Shown here: piece after piece, positions 13,356-25,560 of the stretch
Layout of the letters: each line of letters opens with the position of its first letter
Position numbering within the stretch: the first letter of the stretch is position 1
Source of the DNA: Archilochus colubris
Lineage: Eukaryota; Chordata; Aves; Apodiformes; Trochilidae
Reading direction: 5' to 3'
NCBI GenBank assembly: GCA_023079485.1
Contig: CM041084.1
Coordinates: 131,483,792 to 131,547,791, forward strand
DNA length: 64,000 nt
Position numbers and translations under genes: made by a program
Notes under the pieces: model-generated
What the model was told of the DNA's origin: nothing
Databases searched by the model: none
What the model saw: only the letters and a program-made list of their open reading frames with translations

Positions 13356-14340
13356 GATCACAGAATCACAGAATTATCAGAATTGGAAGGTACTTCTAGA
13401 GATCATCCAGTCCAGCTCTCCCACTAAAGCAGGATGACTTAGAGTACATTACACAGGGACTGCATCCAGATGGGTTTGAATATCTCCAGAGAAGGGGACT
13501 CCACAGCCTCCCTGGGCAGCGTGTTCCAGTGCCTTGTCACCTTCAGAGTAAAACAGTTTTTTCTTATGTTCAAATGGAACTTCCTATGCTGCAGCCTGTG
13601 CCTGTTGCCCCTCCTCCTGTCACTGGGAACTACTGAGAAGAGTCTGGCTCCATCTTCCTTGCACCCACCCTTTAAATACTTGTAGATGTTAACAAAGGTC
13701 TCTCCTCAGCTTTCTCTTCCCCAGGCTAAAGTGTCAGTTCTCTCAGCCTTTCCTCATAAGAGAGATGTTCCAGTCCTCCCCCAGTCATTTTTGTTGCCCT
13801 CCTCTGGACTCTCCCCAGCAGTTCCCTTTCTCTCTTGAGCTGAGGAGCCCAGAACTGGATGCAGTATTCCAGCTGTGGCCTCACCAGGGCAGAGAGGGGG
13901 AGAATGACCTCCCTCAGCGTGCTGGCCACACTCTTCTTTATGCAGCCCAGGATTCCATTGGCCTTCCTGGCAACAAGGGCACACTGATGGCTCATGGATA
14001 ATTTACTATCTATCAGGATTCCCAGATCCTTCTCCTCAGAACTGCTTTCCAGCAGGTCCACCCCTAACCTATATTGGTCGTTGGGGTTCTTCCTCCCCGT
14101 GTGCAGAACCGTACTCTTGATCCTGTTGAACCTCATCACGTTCTTCTCCTCCCATGTCTTCAGCCTGTCCAGGTCATGCTGGATGGCAGCACAGCCCTCT
14201 GGAGTGTCAGCCACCTCTCCCAGCTTTGTATCATCAGCAAATTTGATGAGGATACACTCTGTCCCCTTGTCCAGTTGGCTGATGAACATGTTGAACAAGA
14301 CCAGACTAAGTATTGATCCCTGGGGGACACTGCTGGTTAC
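13356..14340 (-). mobile_element. CR1 LINE, 5'-truncated, with ORF2 reverse-transcriptase remnant (antisense)
   Basis: The copy runs right to left. Its 3' tail is at the left edge (ATCACAGAATCACAGAATTA) and its truncated 5' end is near 14340, where it abuts another CR1 piece. It is roughly 985 bp and contains the C-terminal half of ORF2. The 3' part toward 13356 is out of frame with the reverse-transcriptase remnant, so the element is dead. CR1 is the dominant LINE of birds and reptiles and moves by target-primed reverse transcription. Confidence 0.92.
13726..14298 (-). pseudogene. CR1 ORF2 reverse-transcriptase C-terminal remnant (190 codons)
   Basis: Uninterrupted 190-codon frame inside the antisense CR1. 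Residues near 19-24 give KFADDTKL, which contains the FADD box of the LINE reverse-transcriptase palm (the two metal-binding aspartates). Near 130-157 the typical CR1 block RPQLEYCIQFWAPQ is followed by RVQRRATKM, and the frame ends in EERLREL. The finger and first palm motifs, and the whole N-terminal endonuclease, are missing because of 5' truncation. The first Met is an internal residue of ORF2, not a true start. The frame ends after the EERLREL block, and the remainder of ORF2 toward the 3' tail is not in this frame, so the protein is not functional. Confidence 0.9.
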
Positions 14341-14735
14341 AGGCTGGAAAAGACCTCTGAGATCATCAGATCCAGCCTATGATCTAACATCACCACTTTG
14401 GCTAGACCATGGCACTAAGTGCCACATGCAGCTTTTCCTTGAACACCTCCAGAGATGGTAATTCCACCACTTCCCTGGACAGCCCATTCCAATGTCTGAT
14501 CACCCTCTCCGTGAGGAAGTGCTTCCTGATATCCAACCTAAACCTCTCTTGGTGCAGCTGCAGTCCGTGCCCTCTCGTCCTGTCATCATTTGCCTGGGAG
14601 AAGAGCCTGACCCCCAGCTGACTACAGCCTCCTTTTGGGTAGTTGTAGAGAGTGATAAGTTCCCCCTAAGTCTCCTCTTCTCCAGGCTAAACAACAGCAG
14701 CTCCCTCAGCCTCTCCTGATGAGACTTTCCCCCTA
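14341..14735 (-). mobile_element. CR1 LINE 3' fragment abutting the previous copy (antisense)
   Basis: Starts at AGGCTGGAAAAGACCTCTGAG, just inside where a CR1 3' tail would lie. It continues in antisense CR1 order: ACCTCCAGAGATGG, CCAATGTCTGATCACC, AGGAAGTGCTTCCTGAT, then TCTCCTCTTCTCCAGG and CCTCAGCCTCTCCTGATGAG. The tail itself is absent, replaced by the neighbouring copy. It appears less diverged than the copies at 4.7 and 10.7 kb. Confidence 0.88.
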
Positions 14736-15014
14736 AGTCCCTTCATAAATAAAAGGAGTAATTTTCTCCTTAAGAATTTACCCTTTTAGTATAATCTTGT
14801 TAAGTAATTGACACGTACTATTAATAATTGACAAATAATAACAGTATTCCCACAGTGAATCCAACAACTGATGTCTGTGAGGTACTTGCCTATATTGTAG
14901 CAGTATCAAATCCTAAATGGCTTGAAAGAAACCCATCAAAAAAAGAGCAGAAGGAGGTCATGGCAATAAAGCTATGTAATTATCTAGTTTTAGCATGTTC
15001 ATATATTAAGGAAG

Positions 15015-16065
15015 GAATCATAGAATGGTTTGATTGGTATGAACCTTAAAGATAATCTAGTTCCAAACCCCCTTGCCATGGGCATGGCCACATCCCTCTA
15101 GACTAGGTTGCTAAAACACCCATCCAGTCTGGACTTGAACCTTTTGAGGGAGGGAGCATCCACAGCTTCCCCGGGCAACCTGTGCCAGTGTCTCACCACC
15201 ATCACAGTAAAGAATTTCTTCCTAATGTCTAATATGAATCTGCCTTCTTTCTTAAAACCATTACCCCTTGTCCTGTCACTACATGCCTTTGTATAATGTC
15301 CCTCCCTAGCTTTCCTGTAGGCCCCTTCAGGTACTGGAAGGCCACTAAAGGGTCTCCTCAGAGCCTTCTCTCTTCCAGGCTGAACAACCCCAACTCTCTC
15401 AGACTGTCCTTATAGGAGAGGTGCTCCAGATCATCTTTGTAGCCTTCCTCTGGACATGTTCAAGGAGCTCTATGTCTTTCTTGTGTTGGGATCCCTAGAA
15501 CTGGACACATTACTCCAGATGGGGCCTCATGATAACAGAGTGGAGGGGAGCAATCACCTCCTTGACCTGCTTGCCATGCTTCTTCTGATGCAGCTCAGGA
15601 TATGCTTGGCTTTCTGGGCTGCCTCATGTTCTCATCTCAGCACCCTCAAGTTCTTTTCCTCAGAGCTGTTCCCAATCCATTCTCCACCCTACCCAGATTT
15701 GTGCTTGGGATTTTCCCAACCCATGTGCAGGACTTGGCCTTATTTACTTGGCCTTATTGAACTTTATGAGGTTGGCATGGCTCCACCTCTCAAGCTTGTC
15801 AAAGTCCCTCTGGGTGACCTCCCTTCACTTCAGTGTGTTCACTGCACCACATGCCTTGGTGTTTATGGTAAACTTTCTGAGAGTACATTCAATTCCACTG
15901 TCCCTGTGGAATTCCACTCATCACTGGTCTCTACGTGCACATCGAGCGATTCACTACTACTCTTTGATTACTACAATCCAGTCAATATCTTATCCACTGA
16001 GTAGTTAATCTGTTAAGTCCATGTCACTGTAATTTAGAAACAAGGATGTCAAGCAGGTCAGTGTT
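15015..16065 (-). mobile_element. CR1 LINE, 5'-truncated, about 1.05 kb (antisense)
   Basis: Left edge AATCATAGAATGGTTTGATT is the reverse complement of a CR1 3' end. The copy then follows canonical antisense order: CATGGGCATGGCCAC, CTGGACTTGAACC, GGCAACCTGTGCCAGTG, AAGAATTTCTTCCTAATGTC, CAGGCTGAACAACCCCAAC, and beyond 15900 TGGAATTCCACTCATCACTGG. It ends near 16065 after AGAAACAAGGATGTC. Long + strand frames here (182 codons at 15456-16004) are shadows of the antisense ORF2 and not genes. Indels have broken the element's own frame. Confidence 0.9.
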
Positions 16066-16925
16066 AGGAAGGGACAGGAATTTAGATATCAGATAGTTAG
16101 ATTTTTCCATAAAATATGAGAATGCCTTAAGTTACTTTAGGGAATACTTCTTCTGATTTTGAAATACATATTCTGGAGGTCATAAAGACAGCAGGAACAA
16201 GAAGTATTTTAGGTCATCCTTTTATTGACTACAAACATTGTAAAGTAGGCACAGCAGTGGTATTGATCTTGCTATTTTAGTGCTAACAGTAAATATCAAA
16301 ACAGATACTTCAATATAAACTGGAATTTTTATTTTGTGTGATGGAACTATTACTACTAGGCTAACAAAGAGAATCCTTAATATGATTGGTTATCCTTTAT
16401 TTCCAAGTGTTACCATATCACAGGAGGTGTGAATTCTAGTACCTCTTAAGAAGTCTGTTGTGTATTTTGTAACCTTAGAATGGCATGTTCACCCTGCAGT
16501 GCTCCTAGATATTGCTGTAGACACTTGTTGACTGTTGGTGGTATATCAAGCCAATTAAACAACATGAATTTGCAAAATGACATCTATTCCATCAGACCTG
16601 TGAAGAGTTAGATAGATATTGTAATATGTCCCTTGTAGAAGTCTTGTCACCATTTGATAGAGGTTAGGATTGTAGGTAAAAGCTGGGAGGGCACATGGTG
16701 GTGGATAATTGGGACAAACGTGTTAGTCTAGTGCTATTTATGGTGATGGGGAATGGAATGGGATGTGAGTTCTGACTGTGTTGTAATATTGTAGTTGAAC
16801 AACTAAGCATGCATGGAAGGGAACTTAGATATTACATACTAGTACCACTTCAGAGTATTAAGTTCACTGTGCCTTTTTTTAAACAGAACATGGAAAGGGC
16901 TAGTGAATGTCACAGTACTTCATTG
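16066..16925. other. intronic stretch, nothing recognised
   Basis: AT-rich intron between the CR1 cluster and a small minisatellite; no gene or repeat family recognised. Confidence 0.6.
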
Positions 16926-16980
16926 GTATACTTCATTATTATATTAGTATACTTCATTACTATAGTAGTATACTTCATTA
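16926..16980. repeat. 21-bp minisatellite, about 2.6 copies
   Basis: Units begin at 16926, 16947 and 16968 with GTATACTTCATTA and differ at a few positions. Each unit contains the palindrome GTATAC. Confidence 0.85.
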
Positions 16981-18294
16981 AGTATCACAGTTATTTAAAG
17001 CAGCACTTTTGACAACTGAAGACTAAAAAAGAATAATTTATGTTTGAGTTATAAAAGTGTAAGATCACCTCTGAGAAGGAAACAGTTGATTTTTCATTTG
17101 AGAAATAGTGTGATTAGTGTATTGTCTCTACATTTGGATTTTTTTTCTTTAAATAACAGAGACATTCCAAAGGATTTCCTTCCAAAGCATTTCCAAAGCA
17201 TTTGTGTCACTTTTATTCAATCAAAACGTGACTATGAGGCAGAGGAATGCTCTTTGAGAACCCAGATAGAAGGCTGATTGCAATTACTTTTATTTAAAAA
17301 AAAATTAACATTCATAGCATCATCTGCCTTTTACTTTCACAATTACATTCCTAATCAAATAACTTTATTAAAATGAGCCACACATTAGCTAGAATAGTGA
17401 AATTTTGTGGCTATATCATTGAAAATAATGGAGGGCCTAAGTAAAAAGATTAGGAACTAAGAAGTACAATAAAGTTTGTATAAAAGTATGCCTTCATTGC
17501 AAGTAATAGAAAATTAAGAAGTATAATTTCGACTGAATAGTATCTTGAATTAATATTGAATTATATATTACATACCTTTGCTTACAGGCATTTGCTTTAA
17601 AGTTATCACTGATATTTCTGAAGGAAACAAGTAAGTAACCTGTTGCAGGAGATTTTGGAAACAGCTGACAGGGAAAAACATGCTTCCTTCTGATTTAATT
17701 TTTTTACTTGCTGGTCATAATCTGTTATTTTAATTCTTAGATAAAATCCCTGTACAGTGGTAGTTATGAACTTTCAAGGTTTAGATACCTCAGCTTGTGT
17801 TTTGGTTTTCAGGTGTTAATCTTCTTATTCTTAGCTCAATAACCATCATGGGTACAGAGATAAAAAGACCAGTTTTATGGTTAAAATTAGATGCAACTTA
17901 AACTATATGGAAAAATTATTTGCAACAAATGCTGCCCTGTCTGAAAGAGAGGCAAAATCTCCTTCTGCATTCGACAGTGCCTGTTGGTGATAGTGAAATG
18001 TGTTTTATTTCTCTCTATCCCAGAAGTTAGGATGCAGTTGCTGATTGTTTGTCAGAAAACCTGAGCCAACTGAGGCAAAAAGATAATATATACACGTGTT
18101 TATTGTACAGACAGTGTGTTTTTTAAAAGCTGAAGGAGAAAGCAGACTTCAGCAGAGACTCTGATTCCATTATATTCCTGCTAGTGCATCCAAGTCTTCC
18201 TAAGTTTCTTGCACACCATTCAGTGCTAGGAAGAAAAGTTTCCTGAGAGCACTGATGACATTGGAACCTGACCTGGAGTCTGTCAGGCAAGGCG
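16981..18294. other. intronic stretch, nothing recognised
   Basis: AT-rich intron. A small tandem of TTCCAAAGCATT units lies at 17183-17208. Nothing else was recognised. Confidence 0.6.
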
Positions 18295-18715
18295 GAATCA
18301 TAGACTGATAGAATAGTTTGGGTTGGAAGGGGCCTCTAAAGGTTGTCTAGTCCCACTCCTCTGCAGTAAGCAGGGACACCCTCAACTAGATCAGGCTGCT
18401 CAGAGCCTCAGCAAGCCTCACCTTGAATATCTCCAGGGATGAGACCTCAACAACCTCCCTGGGCAATCTGTCCCATTTTTCCCTTTTCCTAACATCCAAT
18501 CTAAATCTACTCTTCATTGATTTATAACCATTTCCCCTAGTCCCATCACTACAGGACTTGCAACCAGTCCCTTTCCAGCATTTCTGTAGGCCTCCTTCAG
18601 GTACTGGTAGGTGGCTATTAGGTCCCCCCAGAGCCTTCTTTTCTCCAGGCTGAACAACTCCAGCTCCCTCAGCCTGTCTTCAAAGGAGAGGTGTTCCAGC
18701 CCCCTGGTCAGACTG
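18295..18715 (-). mobile_element. CR1 LINE 3' fragment (antisense)
   Basis: Left edge ATCATAGACTGATAGAATAG, then GTTTGGGTTGGAAGGGGCCT, a normal antisense CR1 3' end. It continues through ATATCTCCAGGGATGAGACC, CCTCCCTGGGCAATCTG, CCATTTCCCCTAGTCC, TTCAGGTACTGG and CAGGCTGAACAACTCCAG, ending near AGGTGTTCCAGCC. On the minus strand the short open frame at 18514-18720 (68 codons) retains the ORF2 C-terminal EDRLREL and LFSLEKRRL blocks. It is truncated, with no complete domain. Confidence 0.9.
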
Positions 18716-21700
18716 AACAACTTGATGTCAATCTTACAGAGTCTACTACAGACCTATAACTCAAATGGGAAAATAGATTTTTTTTTTTACAGGTTTATTT
18801 CCACATAGTCATATAAACACTTAACTTGCTTTGGCTTAACATGATCTGGCTTTTAAAAAATTTTATAAAATTCATGTATATTCTTTAGTTATGGACATGT
18901 GAAACTTAGATACATCAATTTGTGGTTTTCAAGTGACAAGTCTTAAAATGATGTGAAATTATGTAAAATTCAGTGGCCTGGCCTTTGAAGTTTCTGGTAC
19001 TTTCTCTGTTCCTTTGTCTCTGTTGGTGGGTACAAGAAGTTGTTCTTAGGGGAACTATTTTGAACAGCTACAGGTAAATCAAAGCCATGAGCAAAACTGT
19101 TGATAGTTCTGCAGAGGTTAAACCTGAGAAGGAATGATAGGGAACTTCCTCCTTGTTCTGTGCAAATGGATAAAACCTTTAACATTTGTATTTAAGTAAG
19201 TCTCACTGTCAAACAAGACAGAATTTTTTTCTCATTTTACTTCTGTCTTTCTGAATTGATCCTGGGCCCTACCAAGAATTCTGTTGTTTTTAAACCATCT
19301 GTGTTGCAGGTTTGTACCTCCACAGTGCCTTACAGCTGGAATTGCACAAATGTGACAAGTGTACTTATAGAAACCATATGTTGCTGCTCCTCCTCCTCCT
19401 CCTACTGCTGAATTGTTACTATTTGAAATTATCTATTACCCTATTCTTGAAGCTCAGTCTGATGGAGGAAGCACACTCTGAGTCTCATCAAGCTTTTCAA
19501 AGTTTATTACTTTTTTAAGCAAAGAAATATGTTAATTTCTAGATTGCTGATATTTTGAAAAAAACCCCTTTTCTACAGGTATACTCACAAAAGCAATAGA
19601 ACATTTCCTAGACGTAGAATACCTCTGACAGAAGTCTCCTGTACCACCTCTAATTTAGGTTTGTTTTCTGAGATCTCTCTCTGCTGTGGAAAGCTTAATG
19701 ATTTTCCTCAGGTGTTGAGTATCATATTTCTGATTGGGATCTCTAAAAAGTAATTTGGAGAGTTGGCAACTTAGACCTTCCTGTCTTGAGCCACTTGTCC
19801 TAGGATGTTCTTTGATCCTGTTTCTCATGTATCCATTTGTTTAAGCTGCTCTTTTTTATCTTACTGTGTTCAGAGTTAACTCATGTTTCTTTCATCACAA
19901 CAGAGCATACCCCCAGTAGCAGAAGGTGCTTTTAAGGAACATGGCACTGGTTTTCTGACTTCTACTCTTGCAGTTAGATTGCAAGCCATATGGAGTCTCT
20001 GTTAACACATTTAAATACTAAGTGGCTTCTTTTCTCTGTGTTGAAATTACTCAAATTGAATGGCCAAATCACGTTCTCTACTCCAATATGTTACCTAGCT
20101 TTCCATTTTCACTATTTTCAAGAGCGTCAATGTGACATAGAATAGAATGTAGTCAGTATACATACATTTTATTAAAGTTGCAGATTTAAAATTGCCTGAA
20201 ATCCTGAAGACCACATATAGTGCGTGAATCCTACTGGCAGCTTAATTTATTTATAATTTTTTCCCCTTGATTAGGTCTCTTCCCATGTTTTGCTAACCTT
20301 GATGGCTTTACTCTCATCCAAAGATACACTCTGTTCGCCATCATAGTTAAGGAACAGGGAGATTAAACTACACTGTAGTTCAGTTTCATATTAACTTCTG
20401 TGAGCTGCTGAGAGGATGGAGGCAGGGGGAAGAAATAAAGGTTCTTTTTTTGCCTGGTTTCTCATGGGCTGTTCAATGGCATCCTCTTGTATTGTTCAAG
20501 GAAAGGAGGATGTGGCAGTAGGAACTGAGTGCCTCCTTTTCCATCTTCTCTTGTATTTGAAAGTTAACTGGAAAATAAAAACTACTGACACAACAAAGCT
20601 TCAGAATGGTCTTAACACGTTTAATCTAGTGACTATGGGGGGTTTTACATATTCATGTAGTGATTCTTTGCAGTTGTTAACAAGCACCGTACTTGAAGAA
20701 CACGCTCAGATATGTCTTGTGCTTAAGAACAAACAGAAAACTAAATAAAACAGTAAGCCTGAAAAATCTTTTTACACTTACATATCTACTTTATTTATTA
20801 GCTGAGTAACGGTTTATATGTCCAAAAATCTTGTGTATTTTTTTACACACAAGTCAGTGTAAAAGGCACAAACTTTGTCCTTTACATGTACACAATGGTG
20901 TTGTAATTTTTATGGTACAGAAGCTAAAAGTACTTGGTTTGGTTTTAGATAGTACTTCATTTCTGAAAATCATTACAGCTGATTTAGAGAGAGCCTGGTG
21001 GAATTAAAGGGGCTGTCTTACCTTAAAATATTTATGGAAACAACATAACAATATGTACTTTATCATGTCAATATTTTCAGTTTCATTTTTGTCCAAATTA
21101 ATAGAGCTATTTGCAATTCTGGAACCAGAAGATGAAACAGTTCTTGAGCAGTAATTTATATTTGCCACCTGTTGCAATATTCAGAAACCATATCATGTGC
21201 TATTAAGTTCCAAGTGTAGACCTTTATCAAAGGTAGCTCAGCAAATTCCTTGTTTCAGTCCCAGGTGTGTAACAGCACACCCAGGACTCTTTGGACACAG
21301 TTAGACATTATGGCACAGAAGGGGATAGTATAAATGTTTAATTATCTAGATTCAGCTTCAGTGGCTGGAACCCAGTGACTATATATATAAATAATGAAGA
21401 CACTGCTAGTAATAGAGTTAAGCAACAAACGTCCCAAGGGAGTGGTGTTTTGTATTTTTTAGATAGTGCCTTCAGGGAACAGTTTATTGATAGGTTGAGG
21501 AATTAAATGAAAAGGGCCCTGCACCTGGCTTTATATTGCCTGCTTGCTGTTTAGATCTGCTATGTGAAAAAAGAAATTTTATGGCAAATATATCAAACAT
21601 TGGATGCATGGGCGAGACAATGATGAAGCACAGTATGAATGACTTTGTGTAGACCACTTCGTCAGATACTGGACTTCAGTGCATCCATGGAGAAATTTAA

Positions 21701-23482
21701 ATAAATGTGGAAAATACTGTGTGTAAACAGGATGTCATCTCTGAAGTATAGATAAAAGGGTATTTGAAAATTAAAAATTCCTTGGCTTGAATTATTATAA
21801 AGATGCCTTTACTCAGCATCAAGGAGATCCGCAGAACATCCTGGATTTCAGGTAGCTCATTCAATTTCAGTCAATTGATGTGTGCTGATTGTAGTTTTTT
21901 GAGAATTATTTTTGTGTAAAACAAAATAATTCAAGGAATAAATCCCTAGAGTGTTTTTGTACAGAGAAGGTCATAGATGTATCTTTTTAACTGAAGTCAA
22001 AATCTTAGCCACAGGTATACCTCCCACTTCTCTTTAAATGTTTAAACTTCTTGGGCAGCGTTGATCACTGGTGTTCAGGTAACCTGTTCATCTTTCAGTT
22101 TCAGTGTAATTGCTACATAACTTCAGAGTCATGGCCTGGTTAATTAAGCTGTTCTTGCACTCAGAGACTTGCTCATGTGATTATGAAAGATGATATTTGT
22201 TGTTGTTAATGGTTTGGATTTCTTGCAGTTCTAGCTAGGGAATCCATGCTGTCTCTCCAAAAGATGAGAATAGTTTTGCCTCGACTCTATAGATTGGGTT
22301 CAAATGCTTTTTCCTACTGATATGTTCAATTTTCTAGTTGTCTGCATTCAGTATAATTCATTTTTAAACTATGACACCATGATTATTATATATATTTTTT
22401 AAAAAACTGTTTTTGCTCTGTATGTTGGAGGGTAATTTGTATATCTTGCTTAATCTGCTTTCATTTTTTCCAGTTTTATCTAATCCTAGTTTTGTTTTCG
22501 TGTTGTCATGGATATCATTGGGAGAGGCCAAAGAAAACTTCCACTGTAGTGGATGTTTGGCCTCAGTTATTTGGGAAGAAATTAGATATGCTAATAACAA
22601 CACAACAATTGTTTTCTGGCAAAAAAATAGAAAATCTGCTCACAATTGATTCTATAGAACCATACACTAATCTGAAGAGGTAATTAAAAATGTCTACAAA
22701 GTTATCTTTTATTCAAGAGAAAATGCTTTATGGGCCATGTTGCAATGAGATTTTTTTTATGGCAATCTATGTTTCTGGACTCTTTCTAGATTAATATGAT
22801 TGTTTTATAGTTTCTTTTGTTTATCTCAACTGGCTGTTTATAAGAGATGATGAAATAGCTCTGAGCCTGCAACATTAGACTTCTGTAGTTTGATTTTTCC
22901 AAAAGGTTCATAAATTAACGTAGTTACATTTTGTTTTGTAAATAGGATTCTGATACTTCTGTTGTAGTTGTGTCAGGTATTTAAAATTAAAGTGATAACA
23001 TAACTAAGCCTTATTAGGCTTTTCCTTTAATTTTAATTTTACTAGTGTTATTTATTAATCTTTCCTTCTCATATTTAGTATAATACTACCAGCACAAACT
23101 ATCTGGGGATTATTTAAGGTAAAATTCTTGCAAATAAAACACTACCATTTTAAAGTACAGATAAGAAGACATGGCCCTTGTTTTCAATGACCACTAACTA
23201 TGCATTCTTTTATATATGGGTTACCACTCAGGTCAGCATGGGGTTCTGGTAGTTGAAGCTTCCTATAAAGCACAGGTGCTATCTTGAAGGAAGAAAGCCA
23301 TCAACTACCTGGTTCTTTAATGGTACATATCCAGTCCTTAAAATAAATAAATAGTTTTGACTCTGTGTATAAACTGTAGAACATATCTGTGAAGCACATG
23401 TTCATCAGAAATTACCAGCTGTTAGATGTTTTATACCAGAAGTCTCATAAAACTTATGTGATCAGTCACTGTTTCAGGTCTT
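18716..23482. other. intronic stretch without recognised genes or transposons
   Basis: AT-rich intron of about 4.8 kb. A CTC trinucleotide run lies at 19386-19403. The 110-codon open frame at 20416-20748 has no recognisable domain or splice context. Nothing else was supported. Confidence 0.55.
19386..19403. repeat. short CTC trinucleotide run
   Basis: About five to six CTC/TCC units within CTGCTCCTCCTCCTCCTCC. Too short to be notable on its own. Confidence 0.7.
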
Positions 23483-23540
23483 TCACAGATAGTTTGGGTT
23501 GGAAGGGACCTTTAAGGACTTCTAGTCCAACCCCAGATCT
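23483..23540 (-). mobile_element. CR1 LINE 3'-terminal scrap (antisense)
   Basis: CACAGATAGTTTGGGTTGG followed by AAGGGACCTTTAAGGACTTC and TAGTCCAACCCC is the antisense CR1 3' end. The copy is severely 5'-truncated at about 55-60 bp. Confidence 0.8.
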
Positions 23541-25447
23541 TTATGGCATCTTTGGGATAAGTAAGTAAATGAAGAAATAAGAATATAACTAGAGAAGAAT
23601 ATGTTTGAGCCAACTGAGACTAATAGTATAGTAAATCTGCTAAGTAAGTAAGCTCAGTTGTAGTCTTTGATTACGTAAATCAGAGAGGCACTTTTAATAA
23701 TTTTTATTATTTTATTTTATTTATTAATAATTTATTACTATTCCATATTTCTGCTTAGAGAGAAGTAGAAAAAAGAAACCAAACCAAACTGTTCCAAGAA
23801 TAAAAATAGTTAAAGCATTCTGATTGATGGCTGATGTCCATTGTTGACAGGAATTTTTGCAAATTTGAAAAGATTTCAGGATTTGCACTGTGAAAATTTG
23901 TGCTTCACAGATTTGAAGAAATACTGAAGTACCTTAACTTAGTTTTGTCTATAGAAAAGGTGACACTGTAGTATGAACAATTTCATCAGAAGACAGTAAC
24001 AGAGGGTCTATTAAAATAGTTAGGTATTGGATCAATACAGGGCCTTTAAGCCTTTCAAATACCTAGATTTGAAATCTAAAAGAAAAGGAAAAAGAGATAG
24101 GAATCTTTAATTAAATCTGTCTGACTTCAGAAGTTGTTTATAGAATTTTTGAAGTATTGAGGGAAGACTTCCAAGTTTTTGTTACAACCATTAATTCTTG
24201 GCTCATTGGTGTAATAGTGAAAGCTCTCCAGCTCTAGGAAAGTGTAACATAATGCTGTGTCCTTTATCATAGGATCATGCATGTCATAAAGTTTTTATAG
24301 CTAAGGGTTTGCTTATGCCACAGATCCTCAAAACAGGAGCTGTCTGCTGTGTACAGCAATTATTGGAGGCAGAGCATGCCACCAGGTACAAACTTCCACT
24401 TAACGACTGGAGAAGAACAGGATGGCTTTGTCAGAGAGAAGTAGATCACTTTCTTCACTTTCAAAGGACTTAAACGTGGTTTAGGTCTGGTCCAGAATTG
24501 GAAATGAAAATGTGTTTATGTTCACATCCTGAGCAGATAAAAAATTCTTTCATAAAGAAACCATTGTATCAGGATTTAATATCAACAAAAGTGCCTGTTT
24601 AAACACTTTTTGTTGAAGCTTCAGAAACATTTAACCTAGCTCAATAATAAAGGCTGCACTCAGTGTCTCCACAGACCTCGACTTGCTTCACTCAACATAG
24701 TAGTGTATACTGAAAGATGAAGGGAGAATCAGAAGCCACATGGAAATTACAATAGTAAGATATGCTGGTTTATTAAGATAAATTGATAAGAGCTTCCAGC
24801 TGCGTGCTGGAATTTAATAACTTCACAGCCTATTTGAAAAAGATTTCCTAACAAATTACATAATCTTTGTTAAGCAAACTGCATGTAGTTTCTAAGGCAC
24901 AGACATAGTTTCCAGGACATACTTCTAGAAAGATGATTATTGTGAGAACTTCAAATCCCAGTACAATGTTTGTCAGAACTAAATTATCTTTATAATTAAG
25001 TAATATTCATTGAAAAGTCTGCTAGTTGTTAGCTGCAGACTGAAATCATAGCATGGACACTTTTTAAAAGAGAGATTACTGGCTTATTCAGTTATTTGGG
25101 TTCTTCAAGACACTTAGTCCATGACTTGTTTACTGTTCTTATTCATTCTGTATTCTCACAGTATGAATTTTGAAGGACATGAAGGACTTAAAGAATGATA
25201 CATAAAGAATGTTTTGTTCTGCTTTATACTGTCAATTCACATACTCATTATGCTTTGTCTCCTTTTATCTCTTTCCCCAGAAGAGGGAAGAATACAAAAG
25301 AACAATAAAGTGGGAAGTGGTCATTAAACTGTAGGCATAATTATCTGGGATAAATGTGAAGTAGTATGTAATGGAAGGTGATAATTCTTACTAATAACAC
25401 TTTCAAAACTAATTTATACCAGCAGTGAAGGGGAAGCATTCACCTCA
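23541..25447. other. intronic stretch, nothing recognised
   Basis: AT-rich intron. TTTATT/TTATTA-rich low complexity lies at about 23694-23735. No gene or transposon recognised. Confidence 0.6.
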
Positions 25448-25473
25448 CTACCTCAAGTGGCTGCTTGAGGTAG
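25448..25473. repeat. perfect hairpin with let-7-seed-like arms
   Basis: Arms CTACCTCAAG (25448-25457) and CTTGAGGTAG (25464-25473) are exact reverse complements around the loop TGGCTG. The right arm contains TGAGGTAG, the first eight bases of let-7, and the left arm contains its complement. The 10-bp stem is much shorter than a microRNA precursor and pairing does not extend outward, so no RNA gene is called. Confidence 0.6.
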
Positions 25474-25560
25474 CAGAAGGACTTTGCATATGTGTATTTT
25501 GTAGGTATTTTACAAGAAGAAATAATTACGGATATACAGAGAGTTGTCTATATATTTAAA

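Noticed and set aside
13994..14461. 155-codon + strand frame
   Set aside because: Shadow across two abutting antisense CR1 copies; the real remnant is on the minus strand.
15456..16004. 182-codon open frame on the + strand
   Set aside because: It lies wholly within the antisense CR1 at 15015-16065 and is the shadow of that element's ORF2 strand; no independent domain.
20416..20748. 110-codon open frame starting MEAGGRNKG
   Set aside because: No recognisable family, no splice context and ordinary intronic base composition.
25448..25473. let-7 microRNA gene
   Set aside because: Only the eight-base seed is present; the rest of mature let-7 and a precursor-length stem are absent.
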